Below, one piece after another: positions 1 to 6,194 of a stretch of 37,106 nucleotides of DNA. The position numbers were made by a program, and so were the translations under genes. The DNA is from Bathymodiolus heckerae thiotrophic gill symbiont (lineage in GTDB: Bacteria; Pseudomonadota; Gammaproteobacteria; PS1; Pseudothioglobaceae). The first letter of the stretch is position 1. Every line of letters starts with the position of its first letter. A model generated the notes under the pieces. The model saw only the letters and a list, made by a program, of their open reading frames with translations, ran no database searches and was not told where the DNA came from. The DNA lies in assembly GCF_900128515.1 (NCBI RefSeq), contig NZ_FQTP01000007.1:1-37106 (forward strand), given 5' to 3'.

Positions 1-879
1 TTGCCTGATTTTTCACGTTCTAAAATTACCAATTGGGTGCGTACAGGCAAGGCATTGGTTAATAATAAAACCTTCAAACCTAAAGAAAAAATATTGGGTG
101 GTGAGATTGTCGCCCTAACCTTGGTTAAAGAAAAATTAAACGCTTGGCTGGGTGAGGATATTCCTATTGACGTGGTATACGAAGATGATGATATTATCGT
201 GGTTAATAAGCCAGTAGGCTTGGTAACGCATCCAGGAGCGGGCAATTGGACGGGCACACTCGCCAATGCATTGTTGCATTTTGATCCATCACTTGCTAAT
301 CTAGATCGTGCAGGAATTGTTCACCGATTGGATAAAAATACCTCGGGACTTATGGTGGTTGCGCGTAGTGAATTAGCGCAAAAAAACTTAGTTAATCAAC
401 TGCAAACACACACAGTATCTCGTGAATATTCAGCTATTGTTTATGGCCATATGATTTCTGGCGGTACTGTGGAGGCGCCAATTGGTCGTGACCCCAAAGA
501 TAGAATTAGACAAGCGGTAGTTGAAGAAGGTGAAGGTAAAAATGCAATAACGCACTATCGCGTGATTGATCGTTTTGCGCACCACACCCATGTTAAATGT
601 ATTTTAGAAACAGGACGTACGCATCAAATTCGCGTACACATGTCTTATGTTGAGCATCCACTGATTGCCGACCCTATGTATGGCGGAAAAATACGCTTTC
701 CTAAAAAAGCTGACGAAGACTTAAAAGACGCATTAAAGTCATTTAAGCGTCAAGCATTACACGCTAAAAAATTGACAATTTCTCACCCAATTACTGGTGA
801 AGAGATGTCATGGAAGGCGCCTTTGCCACAAGACCTGAAAGACTTATTAGCTACGTTGAATAAATTTGACCCTGTCTAG
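1..879 (+). CDS. rluD: 23S rRNA pseudouridine synthase RluD (5' partial)
   Basis: RluA-family pseudouridine synthase that would modify helix 69 of 23S rRNA. The visible 292 residues begin inside the N-terminal S4 RNA-binding domain (about residues 1-45, with the LVNNK...KEKILGGE pattern). They continue into the catalytic domain, where HRLDKNTSGL carries the catalytic Asp at about residue 111. A later RTHQIRVH motif is also typical of the family. Family members are about 320 residues, so roughly 30 N-terminal residues lie before the window. The TTG at position 1 reads better as an internal Leu of LFPDFSRS-like sequence than as a start. The stop overlaps the pgeF start by one base, the common rluD-pgeF pairing. 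RluD rather than RluC is inferred from the pgeF neighbour and the S4 sequence. Confidence 0.93.
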   Translation: MPDFSRSKITNWVRTGKALVNNKTFKPKEKILGGEIVALTLVKEKLNAWLGEDIPIDVVYEDDDIIVVNKPVGLVTHPGAGNWTGTLANALLHFDPSLANLDRAGIVHRLDKNTSGLMVVARSELAQKNLVNQLQTHTVSREYSAIVYGHMISGGTVEAPIGRDPKDRIRQAVVEEGEGKNAITHYRVIDRFAHHTHVKCILETGRTHQIRVHMSYVEHPLIADPMYGGKIRFPKKADEDLKDALKSFKRQALHAKKLTISHPITGEEMSWKAPLPQDLKDLLATLNKFDPV

Positions 880-1601
880 TGACAACTGTATTCCCAAAAA
901 ATGTCCATCTAATTTCAACTTCTAGATTTATTAACAAAGGTGCAGGCAAGGCCTGCACCTTTGTTAATGGCTATGCCGATTTTAATTTAGCCACGCATGT
1001 GGGTGATGATTTAAGCTCAGTTGAGCTTAATCGTAAACGGCTTATCCAGCATTACAACTTACCCAGTGTGCCAAAATACTTAGAGCAAACGCATTCAGAT
1101 ATTTGCCTTGATGTCAGTAGTGCCGAATGTTTGGGTGATGCTGTTGTAACCAGCGATAAAAATACAATTTGTTGCGTGATGACGGCTGACTGTTTACCAA
1201 TTTTTGCCAGCAATAGTAATGGTACGCAAGTGGGTGTGGCGCATGCGGGTTGGCAGGGGGTTGTGAATGGCGTGATTGAATCTTTTGTAGCAAGGTTTAA
1301 TCAGCAAGAATTGATTGTGCATTTTGGCCCAGCCATCTCTCAAGACAATTTTGAAGTAGGTCAAGATGTGTATGATCAATTCATTGCTAAAGAAGACTCT
1401 CTGGCGCAAGCATTCATTCTATTTAACAACAAATACAAGCTAAATATTTATCAAGCAGCTCGAATTATTCTAAATAAACTAGGTGTTGAAAATATCAGTG
1501 GTGGCGATCAGTGTACCTATGTTCAAAAAGACAAATACTTTTCCTATCGACGAGATGGATTAAAATCTGGCCGAATGGCACATCTTATTTGGATGAAATA
1601 A
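879..1601 (+). CDS. pgeF: PgeF/YfiH-type multicopper-oxidase-like protein (peptidoglycan editing factor)
   Basis: 240-residue member of the YfiH/laccase-domain family. In E. coli this family removes wrongly incorporated residues from peptidoglycan precursors; other members have been described as purine nucleoside enzymes. The metal/active-site triad is visible as H72 (EQTHSD), C105 (MTADCLP) and H122 (HAGWQG). The C-terminus has the family signature FSYRRDGLKSGRMA. The start is GTG at 879, overlapping the rluD stop (TAG) by one base, so the two are translationally coupled. Oddity: residues 18-30 (INKGAGKACTFVN) are encoded by a perfect 37-nt palindrome at 931-967. They lie in the loop that in E. 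coli YfiH reads roughly STRIGGVSLPPYDSLNLG, making that loop about seven residues longer. The frame stays open, so the protein is probably functional. Confidence 0.92.
   Translation: MTTVFPKNVHLISTSRFINKGAGKACTFVNGYADFNLATHVGDDLSSVELNRKRLIQHYNLPSVPKYLEQTHSDICLDVSSAECLGDAVVTSDKNTICCVMTADCLPIFASNSNGTQVGVAHAGWQGVVNGVIESFVARFNQQELIVHFGPAISQDNFEVGQDVYDQFIAKEDSLAQAFILFNNKYKLNIYQAARIILNKLGVENISGGDQCTYVQKDKYFSYRRDGLKSGRMAHLIWMK
931..967 (+). repeat. Palindromic repeat copy 1, inside pgeF
   Basis: Perfect inverted repeat with 17-bp arms at 931-947 and 951-967 around the 3-nt loop AAG. The centre (942-956) is the 15-nt core GCAGGCAAGGCCTGC that recurs four more times in this window. The outer 11 bp of each arm (TTAACAAAGGT and its complement) are specific to this site. 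It is read in frame as IN-KG-AGKAC-TFVN within pgeF. The mRNA would form a strong hairpin about 50 nt after the start codon. It relates to the RAYT element at 5468-6214. Confidence 0.95.
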
Positions 1602-1630
1602 CAACTGAGCAGGCAAGGCCTGCTCAGTTG
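1602..1630 (+). repeat. Palindromic repeat copy 2, after pgeF
   Basis: Perfect inverted repeat beginning right after the pgeF stop: 13-bp arms at 1602-1614 and 1618-1630 around AAG. The core GCAGGCAAGGCCTGC is at 1609-1623. The outer 7 bp (CAACTGA and complement) are unique to this site. It lies between the convergent ends of pgeF and the DUF2798-like gene and could stall transcription from both sides. There is no clean T-run, so terminator function is only possible. Confidence 0.93.
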
Positions 1631-1636
1631 GATTGT

Positions 1637-1855
1637 TTATTTACTTAATGAGCTCATGATGGATTTTTTAAAAATTGGCCCAAACACATATAGTAGTGGA
1701 AATCCAACTAGCCAAGCAATGGCAAAACTCTCCAACCATTTGCTAATGGTTTGATCAGTCCAACCAATGTTCATATAAGTAACCACGAATGACATGATGC
1801 TAATCATGAATAATGACATGACAATGCTAAATCTTAAATGTACTTTCTTTTCCAT
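1637..1855 (-). CDS. DUF2798-like small membrane protein
   Basis: 72 residues with two hydrophobic spans: about residues 8-28 (FSIVMSLFMISIMSFVVTY) and 42-62 (ESFAIAWLVGFPLLYVFGPI). A short polar turn between them contains N-x-GW. The pattern (basic N-terminus, first span ending in VTYMN, W-L-E-S-F-A-I-A-W, then the FP...GP turn and a basic tail) matches my recollection of the DUF2798 family, whose function is unknown. Length fits that family. It starts 2 bp after the stop of the S24-like gene, so the two are probably co-transcribed. The 3' end faces palindromic repeat copy 2. Confidence 0.75.
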   Translation of the reverse strand: MEKKVHLRFSIVMSLFMISIMSFVVTYMNIGWTDQTISKWLESFAIAWLVGFPLLYVFGPIFKKSIMSSLSK

Positions 1856-1857
1856 AA

Positions 1858-2259
1858 TTATTCCTCTTTATCTTTGGGTTTTCCAGAAATAGAAAAATCC
1901 ATCTGCTTGGTATTTTTATTTAAATGGTAATAGTGTAATGGCGTTTGCTTGCGTTGCTTTTGCTGCACCACACAGCCAACGACGTCAAATTGCCCCTTAA
2001 GCTCAATTTCATCGTGTTGTGAATTAAGTGGCACCAAAAATTTATCATTACCGCGCTCTATGTATTGACGAAAATACATGTCATCTTCATAACGCACCAC
2101 CGCGTACGCACGATTGTGAATCGCCATACCAGGATCAATAATAACAATACAATTTTCACTAAATTCAGGTTCCATATAGCTACCGAGGTTTTGTAAGGCG
2201 AAAGGCTCTGAATTAATAGAGCAGTTGGTTTCGAACATTTCTTGTGGAGTGTCTGACAT
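1858..2259 (-). CDS. S24/LexA-like protein, catalytic dyad apparently lost
   Basis: 133 residues resembling the C-terminal S24 (LexA/UmuD/CI) fold. The segment EPFALQNLGSYMEPEF aligns with the family pattern EPFALRVLGDSMEPEF. It is followed by an IVIIDPG strand, a VVRYEDDMYFRQY strand and FLVPLNSQHDEI. No helix-turn-helix precedes it. In active members Ser is the residue just before MEP and a Lys sits in the later V/F-K-R-L strand. Here these positions read Tyr (SYMEP) and Arg (FRQY), so self-cleavage looks unlikely. It might be a regulator, a dimerisation partner or an inactive relic. The ATG start is the first in frame; no strong ribosome site is evident. It likely forms an operon with the DUF2798-like gene. 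Confidence 0.72.
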   Translation of the reverse strand: MSDTPQEMFETNCSINSEPFALQNLGSYMEPEFSENCIVIIDPGMAIHNRAYAVVRYEDDMYFRQYIERGNDKFLVPLNSQHDEIELKGQFDVVGCVVQQKQRKQTPLHYYHLNKNTKQMDFSISGKPKDKEE

Positions 2260-2396
2260 AATTCTAGTGCGATTTAGGTGATATAGAAAATAGTGTATTT
2301 ATTATTTAAAAACGAGAAGAATAGTTGGGGCTATTTGCCGATTTTTTAAATGATAAAGAGGCTGGTTTATATTTTTCATAAATTGTGTTAGGGTTA

Positions 2397-2428
2397 TGTC
2401 AGACGCTCCTTTGTATCTATGTCTGACA
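2397..2428 (-). terminator. Hairpin overlapping the mutM stop
   Basis: Inverted repeat with 8-bp arms TGTCAGAC (2397-2404) and GTCTGACA (2421-2428) and a 16-nt loop. It spans the mutM stop codon (2417-2419, minus strand). There is no T-run after the stem, so it may only protect or weakly terminate the mutM transcript. Nothing else stands out in the 157 bp between mutM and the S24-like gene. Confidence 0.3.
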
Positions 2429-3226
2429 TATTGGGCAATAAAACGTTGAACGTTGGTTTTGAATAATACGGCTAATTTTACCATCACATGTAGGGCACAA
2501 TTTGCCTTCACGTCCATACACGTTTAAAGTCTGGGTGAAATACCCAGGACTACCATCCACTTGAGAAAAATCTTGAAGTGTTGTTCCGCCAGCTTTAATG
2601 GCTTTAGCAAGAATGGTTTTGATGTGCTGAGTAAGAAGCTGGTAGCGTTTTTTTGAAACACCGCCAGCTTTATGTTGTGGGTCAATACCACAAGTAAACA
2701 AACTTTCACAAGCATAAATATTGCCCACGCCAACCACCACCTTACTATCCATAATAAAAGCTTTAATGTTTTGTTGCTTTTTACGCGAACGTACATATAA
2801 ATAGGTTTCGTCAAATAACACCTCCAACGGTTCAACCCCTAAAGAGTCTAATAGAGGGTGTAAGCCATCAGCTGAAAATAACACTGCGCCAAAGCGTCGC
2901 GGATCATTCAAGCGCATGCTTTTGTCATTATCAAAAATTAATTCAAAATGATCATGTTTAAGTAGTAGCTCGTCACTACTCACCACTTTAATAGAACCAC
3001 TCATGCCTAAGTGAATAATTAACGTACCAACCTTAAACTCAATAAGTAAGTATTTTCCACGTCTATTAATATCAATAACAGTTTGGTTAGCCAAAGTAGT
3101 TCGCAAATGCGCTGGAATCTCCCAGCGCAAATTATCCCGATGGCGAATTGCCTTGGTAACAGTTTGGTTTTTAATTAATGGTAGTAAACCATTCTTGGTG
3201 GTTTCAACTTCAGGAAGTTCAGGCAT
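2417..3226 (-). CDS. mutM: Formamidopyrimidine-DNA glycosylase MutM/Fpg
   Basis: Base-excision repair enzyme that removes 8-oxoguanine and formamidopyrimidines and cleaves the strand by beta/delta elimination. 269 residues, the normal length. The N-terminus MPELPEVETT provides the catalytic Pro (after Met removal) and Glu. The conserved Lys is K58 counting Met (RRGKYL). The MRLNDPRRFG motif, the helix-two-turn-helix region (GVGNIYACESLF) and the C-terminal zinc finger (C244, C247, C264, C267) are all visible. The extreme C-terminus CPICQT is slightly shorter than the usual C-x2-C-Q-R/K end. It is transcribed divergently from the PuuD-like gene. Confidence 0.97.
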   Translation of the reverse strand: MPELPEVETTKNGLLPLIKNQTVTKAIRHRDNLRWEIPAHLRTTLANQTVIDINRRGKYLLIEFKVGTLIIHLGMSGSIKVVSSDELLLKHDHFELIFDNDKSMRLNDPRRFGAVLFSADGLHPLLDSLGVEPLEVLFDETYLYVRSRKKQQNIKAFIMDSKVVVGVGNIYACESLFTCGIDPQHKAGGVSKKRYQLLTQHIKTILAKAIKAGGTTLQDFSQVDGSPGYFTQTLNVYGREGKLCPTCDGKISRIIQNQRSTFYCPICQT

Positions 3227-3282
3227 ACATATAAGTATAGTAATAAAATTAAAAATTAATCTATATCAAATTAATAGCCTAT

Positions 3283-3288
3283 TATAAT
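3283..3288 (+). promoter_or_regulatory. -10 element of the PuuD-like gene
   Basis: A perfect TATAAT lies 31 bp upstream of the ATG at 3319. No good TTGACA occurs at the expected -35 position. The spacer from mutM (3227-3318) is almost entirely A+T. The leader ends with AAAGAGAAAAAT before ATG, a weak purine-rich ribosome site. Confidence 0.5.
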
Positions 3289-3318
3289 AGTCAACTTTAC
3301 AACAACAAAGAGAAAAAT

Positions 3319-3894
3319 ATGGGTTTTATCAATTCAGTACAAAATAAGATTTTAATCGGCTTCGTTGCGGCTATCGCTGCAATGTTCGCATTAGACATTA
3401 CAAACACATTTGTGATCACAGTTTGGTTGCACGTTATGGCTGGCGTTTTATGGATTGGCCTATTGTATTATTTTAACTTCGTACAAGTACCTGGTATGGG
3501 TCAAGCCCTGACTGATACTGATGGTCCAGGCCCTGCAGCAATTGGCAAGTATATTGCACCGCGTGCACTATTATGGTTCCGTATGGCTGCAGCAGTTACT
3601 TGGTTGGTTGGCTTGTCTTTATTAGTCCAAGCAGGCGGCGGCATGCAAGGTATTCATTTAGCCTTTACATTTGCACCAGGTTTTGAGATTATTGGTTTAG
3701 GTTCATGGATGGGCACAATCATGGCGTTTAATGTTTGGTTCATCATCTGGCCAAACCAGCAAAAAATCTTAGGCATGAAAGAGGCAACTGCTGAAGAAAT
3801 TGTAACGGCTAAGAAAAACGCTGCGTTGGCTTCAAGTGTTAACGTCATACTGTCGTTACCGATGCTACTAACCATGCTTGCATGGCACGCGTAA
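3319..3894 (+). CDS. PuuD-type membrane domain protein (urate hydroxylase N-terminal domain only)
   Basis: 191-residue integral membrane protein, probably five hydrophobic segments (about 10-30, 33-55, 85-105, 118-140 and 168-188). The WLHVMAGVLWIGLLYYFNFVQVP segment, the GPxxIGKYIAPRALLWFR loop and the GxWMGTIMAFNVWFIIWPNQQK segment are the pattern I associate with the membrane domain of PuuD-type urate hydroxylases. His residues such as that in WLHVMAG are likely heme or metal ligands. True PuuD carries a C-terminal cytochrome c domain; this protein ends after the membrane part and has no CxxCH. No purine-degradation genes are nearby, so a urate substrate is doubtful; a redox or membrane-associated heme role is possible. 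Confidence 0.7.
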   Translation: MGFINSVQNKILIGFVAAIAAMFALDITNTFVITVWLHVMAGVLWIGLLYYFNFVQVPGMGQALTDTDGPGPAAIGKYIAPRALLWFRMAAAVTWLVGLSLLVQAGGGMQGIHLAFTFAPGFEIIGLGSWMGTIMAFNVWFIIWPNQQKILGMKEATAEEIVTAKKNAALASSVNVILSLPMLLTMLAWHA

Positions 3895-3932
3895 ATAGAT
3901 TCTAATTGTTAGCAACTACTGCGTTAAATAAT

Positions 3933-4018
3933 ATTTTCAGCTTGTTGTGTAGATTTATTACACTCCGACGCTGAGAATAAGATTTTCCTTGTATTTATCT
4001 AATAATTAAAACTATTAG
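3933..4018 (+). other. Structured 3' region after the PuuD-like gene
   Basis: Two consecutive foldable elements lie between the stop (3894) and the terminator at 4026. First, ATTTTCAGC (3933-3941) pairs with GCTGAGAAT (3970-3978), with one G-U pair. It encloses a second stem, GTGTA (3947-3951) with TACAC (3959-3963). Next, CTAATA (3999-4004) pairs with TATTAG (4013-4018). Together with the terminator this could be a structured 3' UTR or a small RNA. No promoter for a separate transcript was identified. Confidence 0.35.
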
Positions 4019-4025
4019 GATTTAG

Positions 4026-4053
4026 AAAACCGAGACTTGTTCTCGGTTTTTTT
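4026..4053 (+). terminator. Rho-independent terminator
   Basis: Perfect 10-bp stem AAAACCGAGA (4026-4035) / TCTCGGTTTT (4041-4050) with loop CTTGT, followed directly by more T residues. It ends the PuuD-like transcript, or a small RNA made from its 3' region. Confidence 0.9.
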
Positions 4054-4297
4054 GTCTAAAATTATACGACCTACTTATTATGTATAAACGGGAAGATTAA
4101 AAAATCCATTCAAAGCCTATTAACAAAGCTATTTTCAAATCATTTAGATTATTTTCAATATTTTTGTACAAATGTTGTATTTTTGTTTAAAAAAACTAAA
4201 TACGTTTCTGTATAAGGGTTTTAATCCATTTTTAAGCGCTAAAATCCCTATTTTGTAGTTAATTTGCATTTATTTGTATTATTTTTGCAAATAAGTG
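4054..4297 (+). promoter_or_regulatory. AT-rich upstream region of the porin gene
   Basis: No ORF of note. The region is extremely A+T rich with several dyads. These are TTTGTACAAA at 4163-4172, an imperfect pair around 4217-4252 (AGGGTTTTA versus TAAAATCCCT), and ATTTGCA (4262-4268) with TGCAAAT (4286-4292) just before the -35 box. It could act as an UP element and hold regulator or nucleoid-protein sites for the porin promoter. This is inference from composition and symmetry. Confidence 0.4.
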
Positions 4298-4325
4298 TTG
4301 ACATTTAAAAACAGAACCGTATAAT
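4298..4325 (+). promoter_or_regulatory. Strong sigma-70 promoter of the porin gene
   Basis: Perfect -35 TTGACA (4298-4303) and perfect -10 TATAAT (4320-4325) with a 16-bp spacer. The predicted start near 4332 leaves a leader of about 70 nt before the porin ATG. The leader contains a small dyad near 4335-4352 and a good ribosome site (TTAGGAGTTTTT) before 4405. Two consensus hexamers fit a very highly expressed gene. Confidence 0.85.
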
Positions 4326-4404
4326 ACGCACTATCTTGACAACATTGTTAAGAAACCAAGCGAGAATAATCTTGCATAACTTATAAAATTTAGGAGTTTT
4401 TAAA

Positions 4405-5373
4405 ATGAAAAAACAATTATTAATCGCTGCAGTAGCAGCATCTATGTCAGCTGCATCTATGGCTGATGTTTCGATTGCAGGTAACGCTAAGTTTGAGTAC
4501 AGAAATATTGACACAAATAATGTCTCTTCAAATACAACAAACACAGAAGTTAACTTAAACGTACGTGGTAGCAATGGCGATACAAAAGTAATCATGGATC
4601 TTGAGTTTAATACTCATGGTGGTAATGCTACAACTGCTTTAGATGTTGAAAACTTGTACCTAACAACTAAAATTGGTATGGTTAACGCTAAGCTAGGTAA
4701 CTACACAACACCTACTTCTGCAATCTTGGGTGAAATTGACAACGGTAGTCGCGCAACTAACAAAATGACTTTCTCAACCATGCTTAACGGTGTTAAAGTT
4801 TATGCTGGTAACACGGGTGCTGTTACAGGTGCTGGACAAACAGCAATTGATAATAACATGTTTGTCGGTGCTTCAGCTACAGTTCAAGGTTGGACATTAC
4901 AAGCTAAGAAAAACTCTTCAACTGTAAACTCTTTTGGTGTTAAAGGTAGTGTTGGTCCAGTTGGCATTCGTTACGAAATTAAAGATAACGACGCAGCTAA
5001 TTCTGATGTAGATTTCTTAAACTTAACAGGTGATTTTGATGGTGTTAAAGTAGGTTATGCACGTCTAGATGCTGATGCTGATAGCCTAATTACTGAAGAT
5101 GATTCTGATTTATTCGCAGTTGAAAATGCTGGTAATGGTGATTCAAACGCTCAGTTCAGCTTAGCGACTACTGTTGCTGGTAACACCTTTACAGGTAAAA
5201 TCGGTTCAATTGGTTATGCTGCAGCAACTGGTGATTTAGACTACACTGAGTTAAGCGTATCACGTGCATTAGTATCAGGTTCAACATTGAAAGTATCTTA
5301 TTTAGATCAAGATTTAGACGGTACTGCTCATGATACTGAAACTTTAGAGTTCGATTTATCTGTTAAGTTCTAA
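4405..5373 (+). CDS. Outer-membrane porin (Gram-negative porin family)
   Basis: 322 residues. A classical signal peptide (MKKQLLIAAVAASMSAASMA) is likely cleaved before D21. The mature protein opens with DVSIAGNAKFEYRN, typical of porin first strands, and alternates polar and hydrophobic residues throughout. It ends in LEFDLSVKF, a C-terminal aromatic beta-signal for outer-membrane assembly. It is rich in Asn, Thr, Asp and Ala with many short Gly/Asn/Asp turns, and at 322 residues is close to a 16-strand trimeric porin. Mature acidic residues are abundant. A consensus promoter, long leader, strong ribosome site and strong terminator suggest an abundant general diffusion channel. Substrate specificity cannot be read. 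Confidence 0.88.
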   Translation: MKKQLLIAAVAASMSAASMADVSIAGNAKFEYRNIDTNNVSSNTTNTEVNLNVRGSNGDTKVIMDLEFNTHGGNATTALDVENLYLTTKIGMVNAKLGNYTTPTSAILGEIDNGSRATNKMTFSTMLNGVKVYAGNTGAVTGAGQTAIDNNMFVGASATVQGWTLQAKKNSSTVNSFGVKGSVGPVGIRYEIKDNDAANSDVDFLNLTGDFDGVKVGYARLDADADSLITEDDSDLFAVENAGNGDSNAQFSLATTVAGNTFTGKIGSIGYAAATGDLDYTELSVSRALVSGSTLKVSYLDQDLDGTAHDTETLEFDLSVKF

Positions 5374-5418
5374 ATTTTTAGAAGAGAACAGTTAATTTAA
5401 ACTAATAGTTTAAGTATT

Positions 5419-5450
5419 AAAACCCCCTAATTTCGGTTAGGGGGTTTTTT
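5419..5450 (+). terminator. Porin terminator
   Basis: Perfect 12-bp stem AAAACCCCCTAA (5419-5430) / TTAGGGGGTTTT (5437-5448) with loop TTTCGG, continuing into a T-run. This is a textbook Rho-independent terminator for the porin gene. Confidence 0.96.
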
Positions 5451-5467
5451 TTCGTCCTTTATTTTTT

Positions 5468-5490
5468 TAGTGCAGGCAAGGCCTGCCTCA
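5468..5490 (+). repeat. Palindromic repeat copy 3 (left of RAYT)
   Basis: Core GCAGGCAAGGCCTGC at 5472-5486, preceded by TAGT and followed by CTCA. The outer bases do not pair with each other, so the hairpin is the 6-bp core only. The whole 23-nt segment matches the reverse complement of 6192-6214 at all positions except the AAG loop. It forms the left boundary of the RAYT unit, 30 bp before the start codon. Confidence 0.93.
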
Positions 5491-5519
5491 TTTGACAAAA
5501 TTCAGGTACAATTCAAACC

Positions 5520-6194
5520 ATGAGTATTAGGAAAATTAAATTTACCAATGATGAATATTATCACGTGTTTAATCGGGGTGTGGATAGACGTATTATTTTC
5601 AACACGAAAGATCAGCAGAGGTATTTTCTTAGTCGGTTACGCTTGCTGAATACTACTGATAGTAGAAAATATATTACCAATAAGAGGAGTCGATGTAAAA
5701 ATAAAGAGACTCTTGGAGAAGGTGAGAGTTTGGTGAGTATTGTAGCTTATTGTTTATTGCCTAATCATTTTCATTTATTGCTCAAACAAAATGTTGATAA
5801 CGGTATTTCACAGTTTATGCAAAGATTGGGTACGGCTTATACCATGTTTTTCAATCAAGAGGAAAATCGCAGTGGCAGCCTGTTTCAAGGAAAATTTAAA
5901 GCCACACATCTCAGCGGTGATTTTGCCTTACCAGTGTCATCTGCCTATATTAATCTTAACTATGCACATCATAAAATAAACACTAACAAAAACTTAGTTA
6001 AATCTAGTTTGTGTGATTATTTACCTGATGCAGGCAAGGCCTGCACCAATGATATTTGTAATCAAGAAGAGATTGACGATATTGTTAATGAAATTGGTGG
6101 ATTGTCTGAATACAGGCAATTTATTAAGAATGCATCTAAAACTTTTGTTGACAATAAAGGAAATACCGTAAATTTAAATGATTATGAATTTTGA
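5520..6194 (+). CDS. REP-associated tyrosine transposase (RAYT, Y1/HUH family)
   Basis: 224-residue Y1-type transposase related to IS200/IS605 TnpA. Its family cleaves and joins single-stranded DNA at hairpin-forming repeats. Visible landmarks: N-terminal YYHVFNRGVDRRIIF (residues 13-27), the HUH motif in LLPNHFHLLL (H83, H85), and the candidate nucleophile Tyr Y107 in GTAYTMFFN. The conserved G-S-LFQGKFKA segment (119-128) and a YINLNYAHH segment follow. All key residues are present, so it may be active. Residues 171-175 (AGKAC) are encoded by an internal copy of the palindrome it presumably recognises. The stop codon lies within the right palindrome. ATG 5520 has only a weak ribosome site (CAGGTA). 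Confidence 0.92.
   Translation: MSIRKIKFTNDEYYHVFNRGVDRRIIFNTKDQQRYFLSRLRLLNTTDSRKYITNKRSRCKNKETLGEGESLVSIVAYCLLPNHFHLLLKQNVDNGISQFMQRLGTAYTMFFNQEENRSGSLFQGKFKATHLSGDFALPVSSAYINLNYAHHKINTNKNLVKSSLCDYLPDAGKACTNDICNQEEIDDIVNEIGGLSEYRQFIKNASKTFVDNKGNTVNLNDYEF
6029..6045 (+). repeat. Palindromic repeat copy 4 (inside the RAYT ORF)
   Basis: Core GCAGGCAAGGCCTGC at 6030-6044, with one extra pairing base on each side (T6029, A6045). It is read in frame as A-G-K-A-C at RAYT residues 171-175, the same frame and peptide as in pgeF. It lies in the less conserved C-terminal part of the transposase. Confidence 0.93.

Noticed and set aside
44-53. CAGGCAAGGC in rluD resembling half of the palindrome core
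   Set aside because: It lacks the second arm and encodes conserved S4-domain residues (TGKALVN); chance similarity.
2302-2517. 71-codon minus-strand frame overlapping the mutM end
   Set aside because: It overlaps the mutM zinc-finger region in another frame and has no family features; shadow frame.
3256-3269. FNR-like box TTAAT-CTAT-ATCAA upstream of the PuuD-like gene
   Set aside because: One mismatch, but it is centred only about 20 bp before the -10, not a standard activating position, and such matches are expected by chance in AT-rich spacers.
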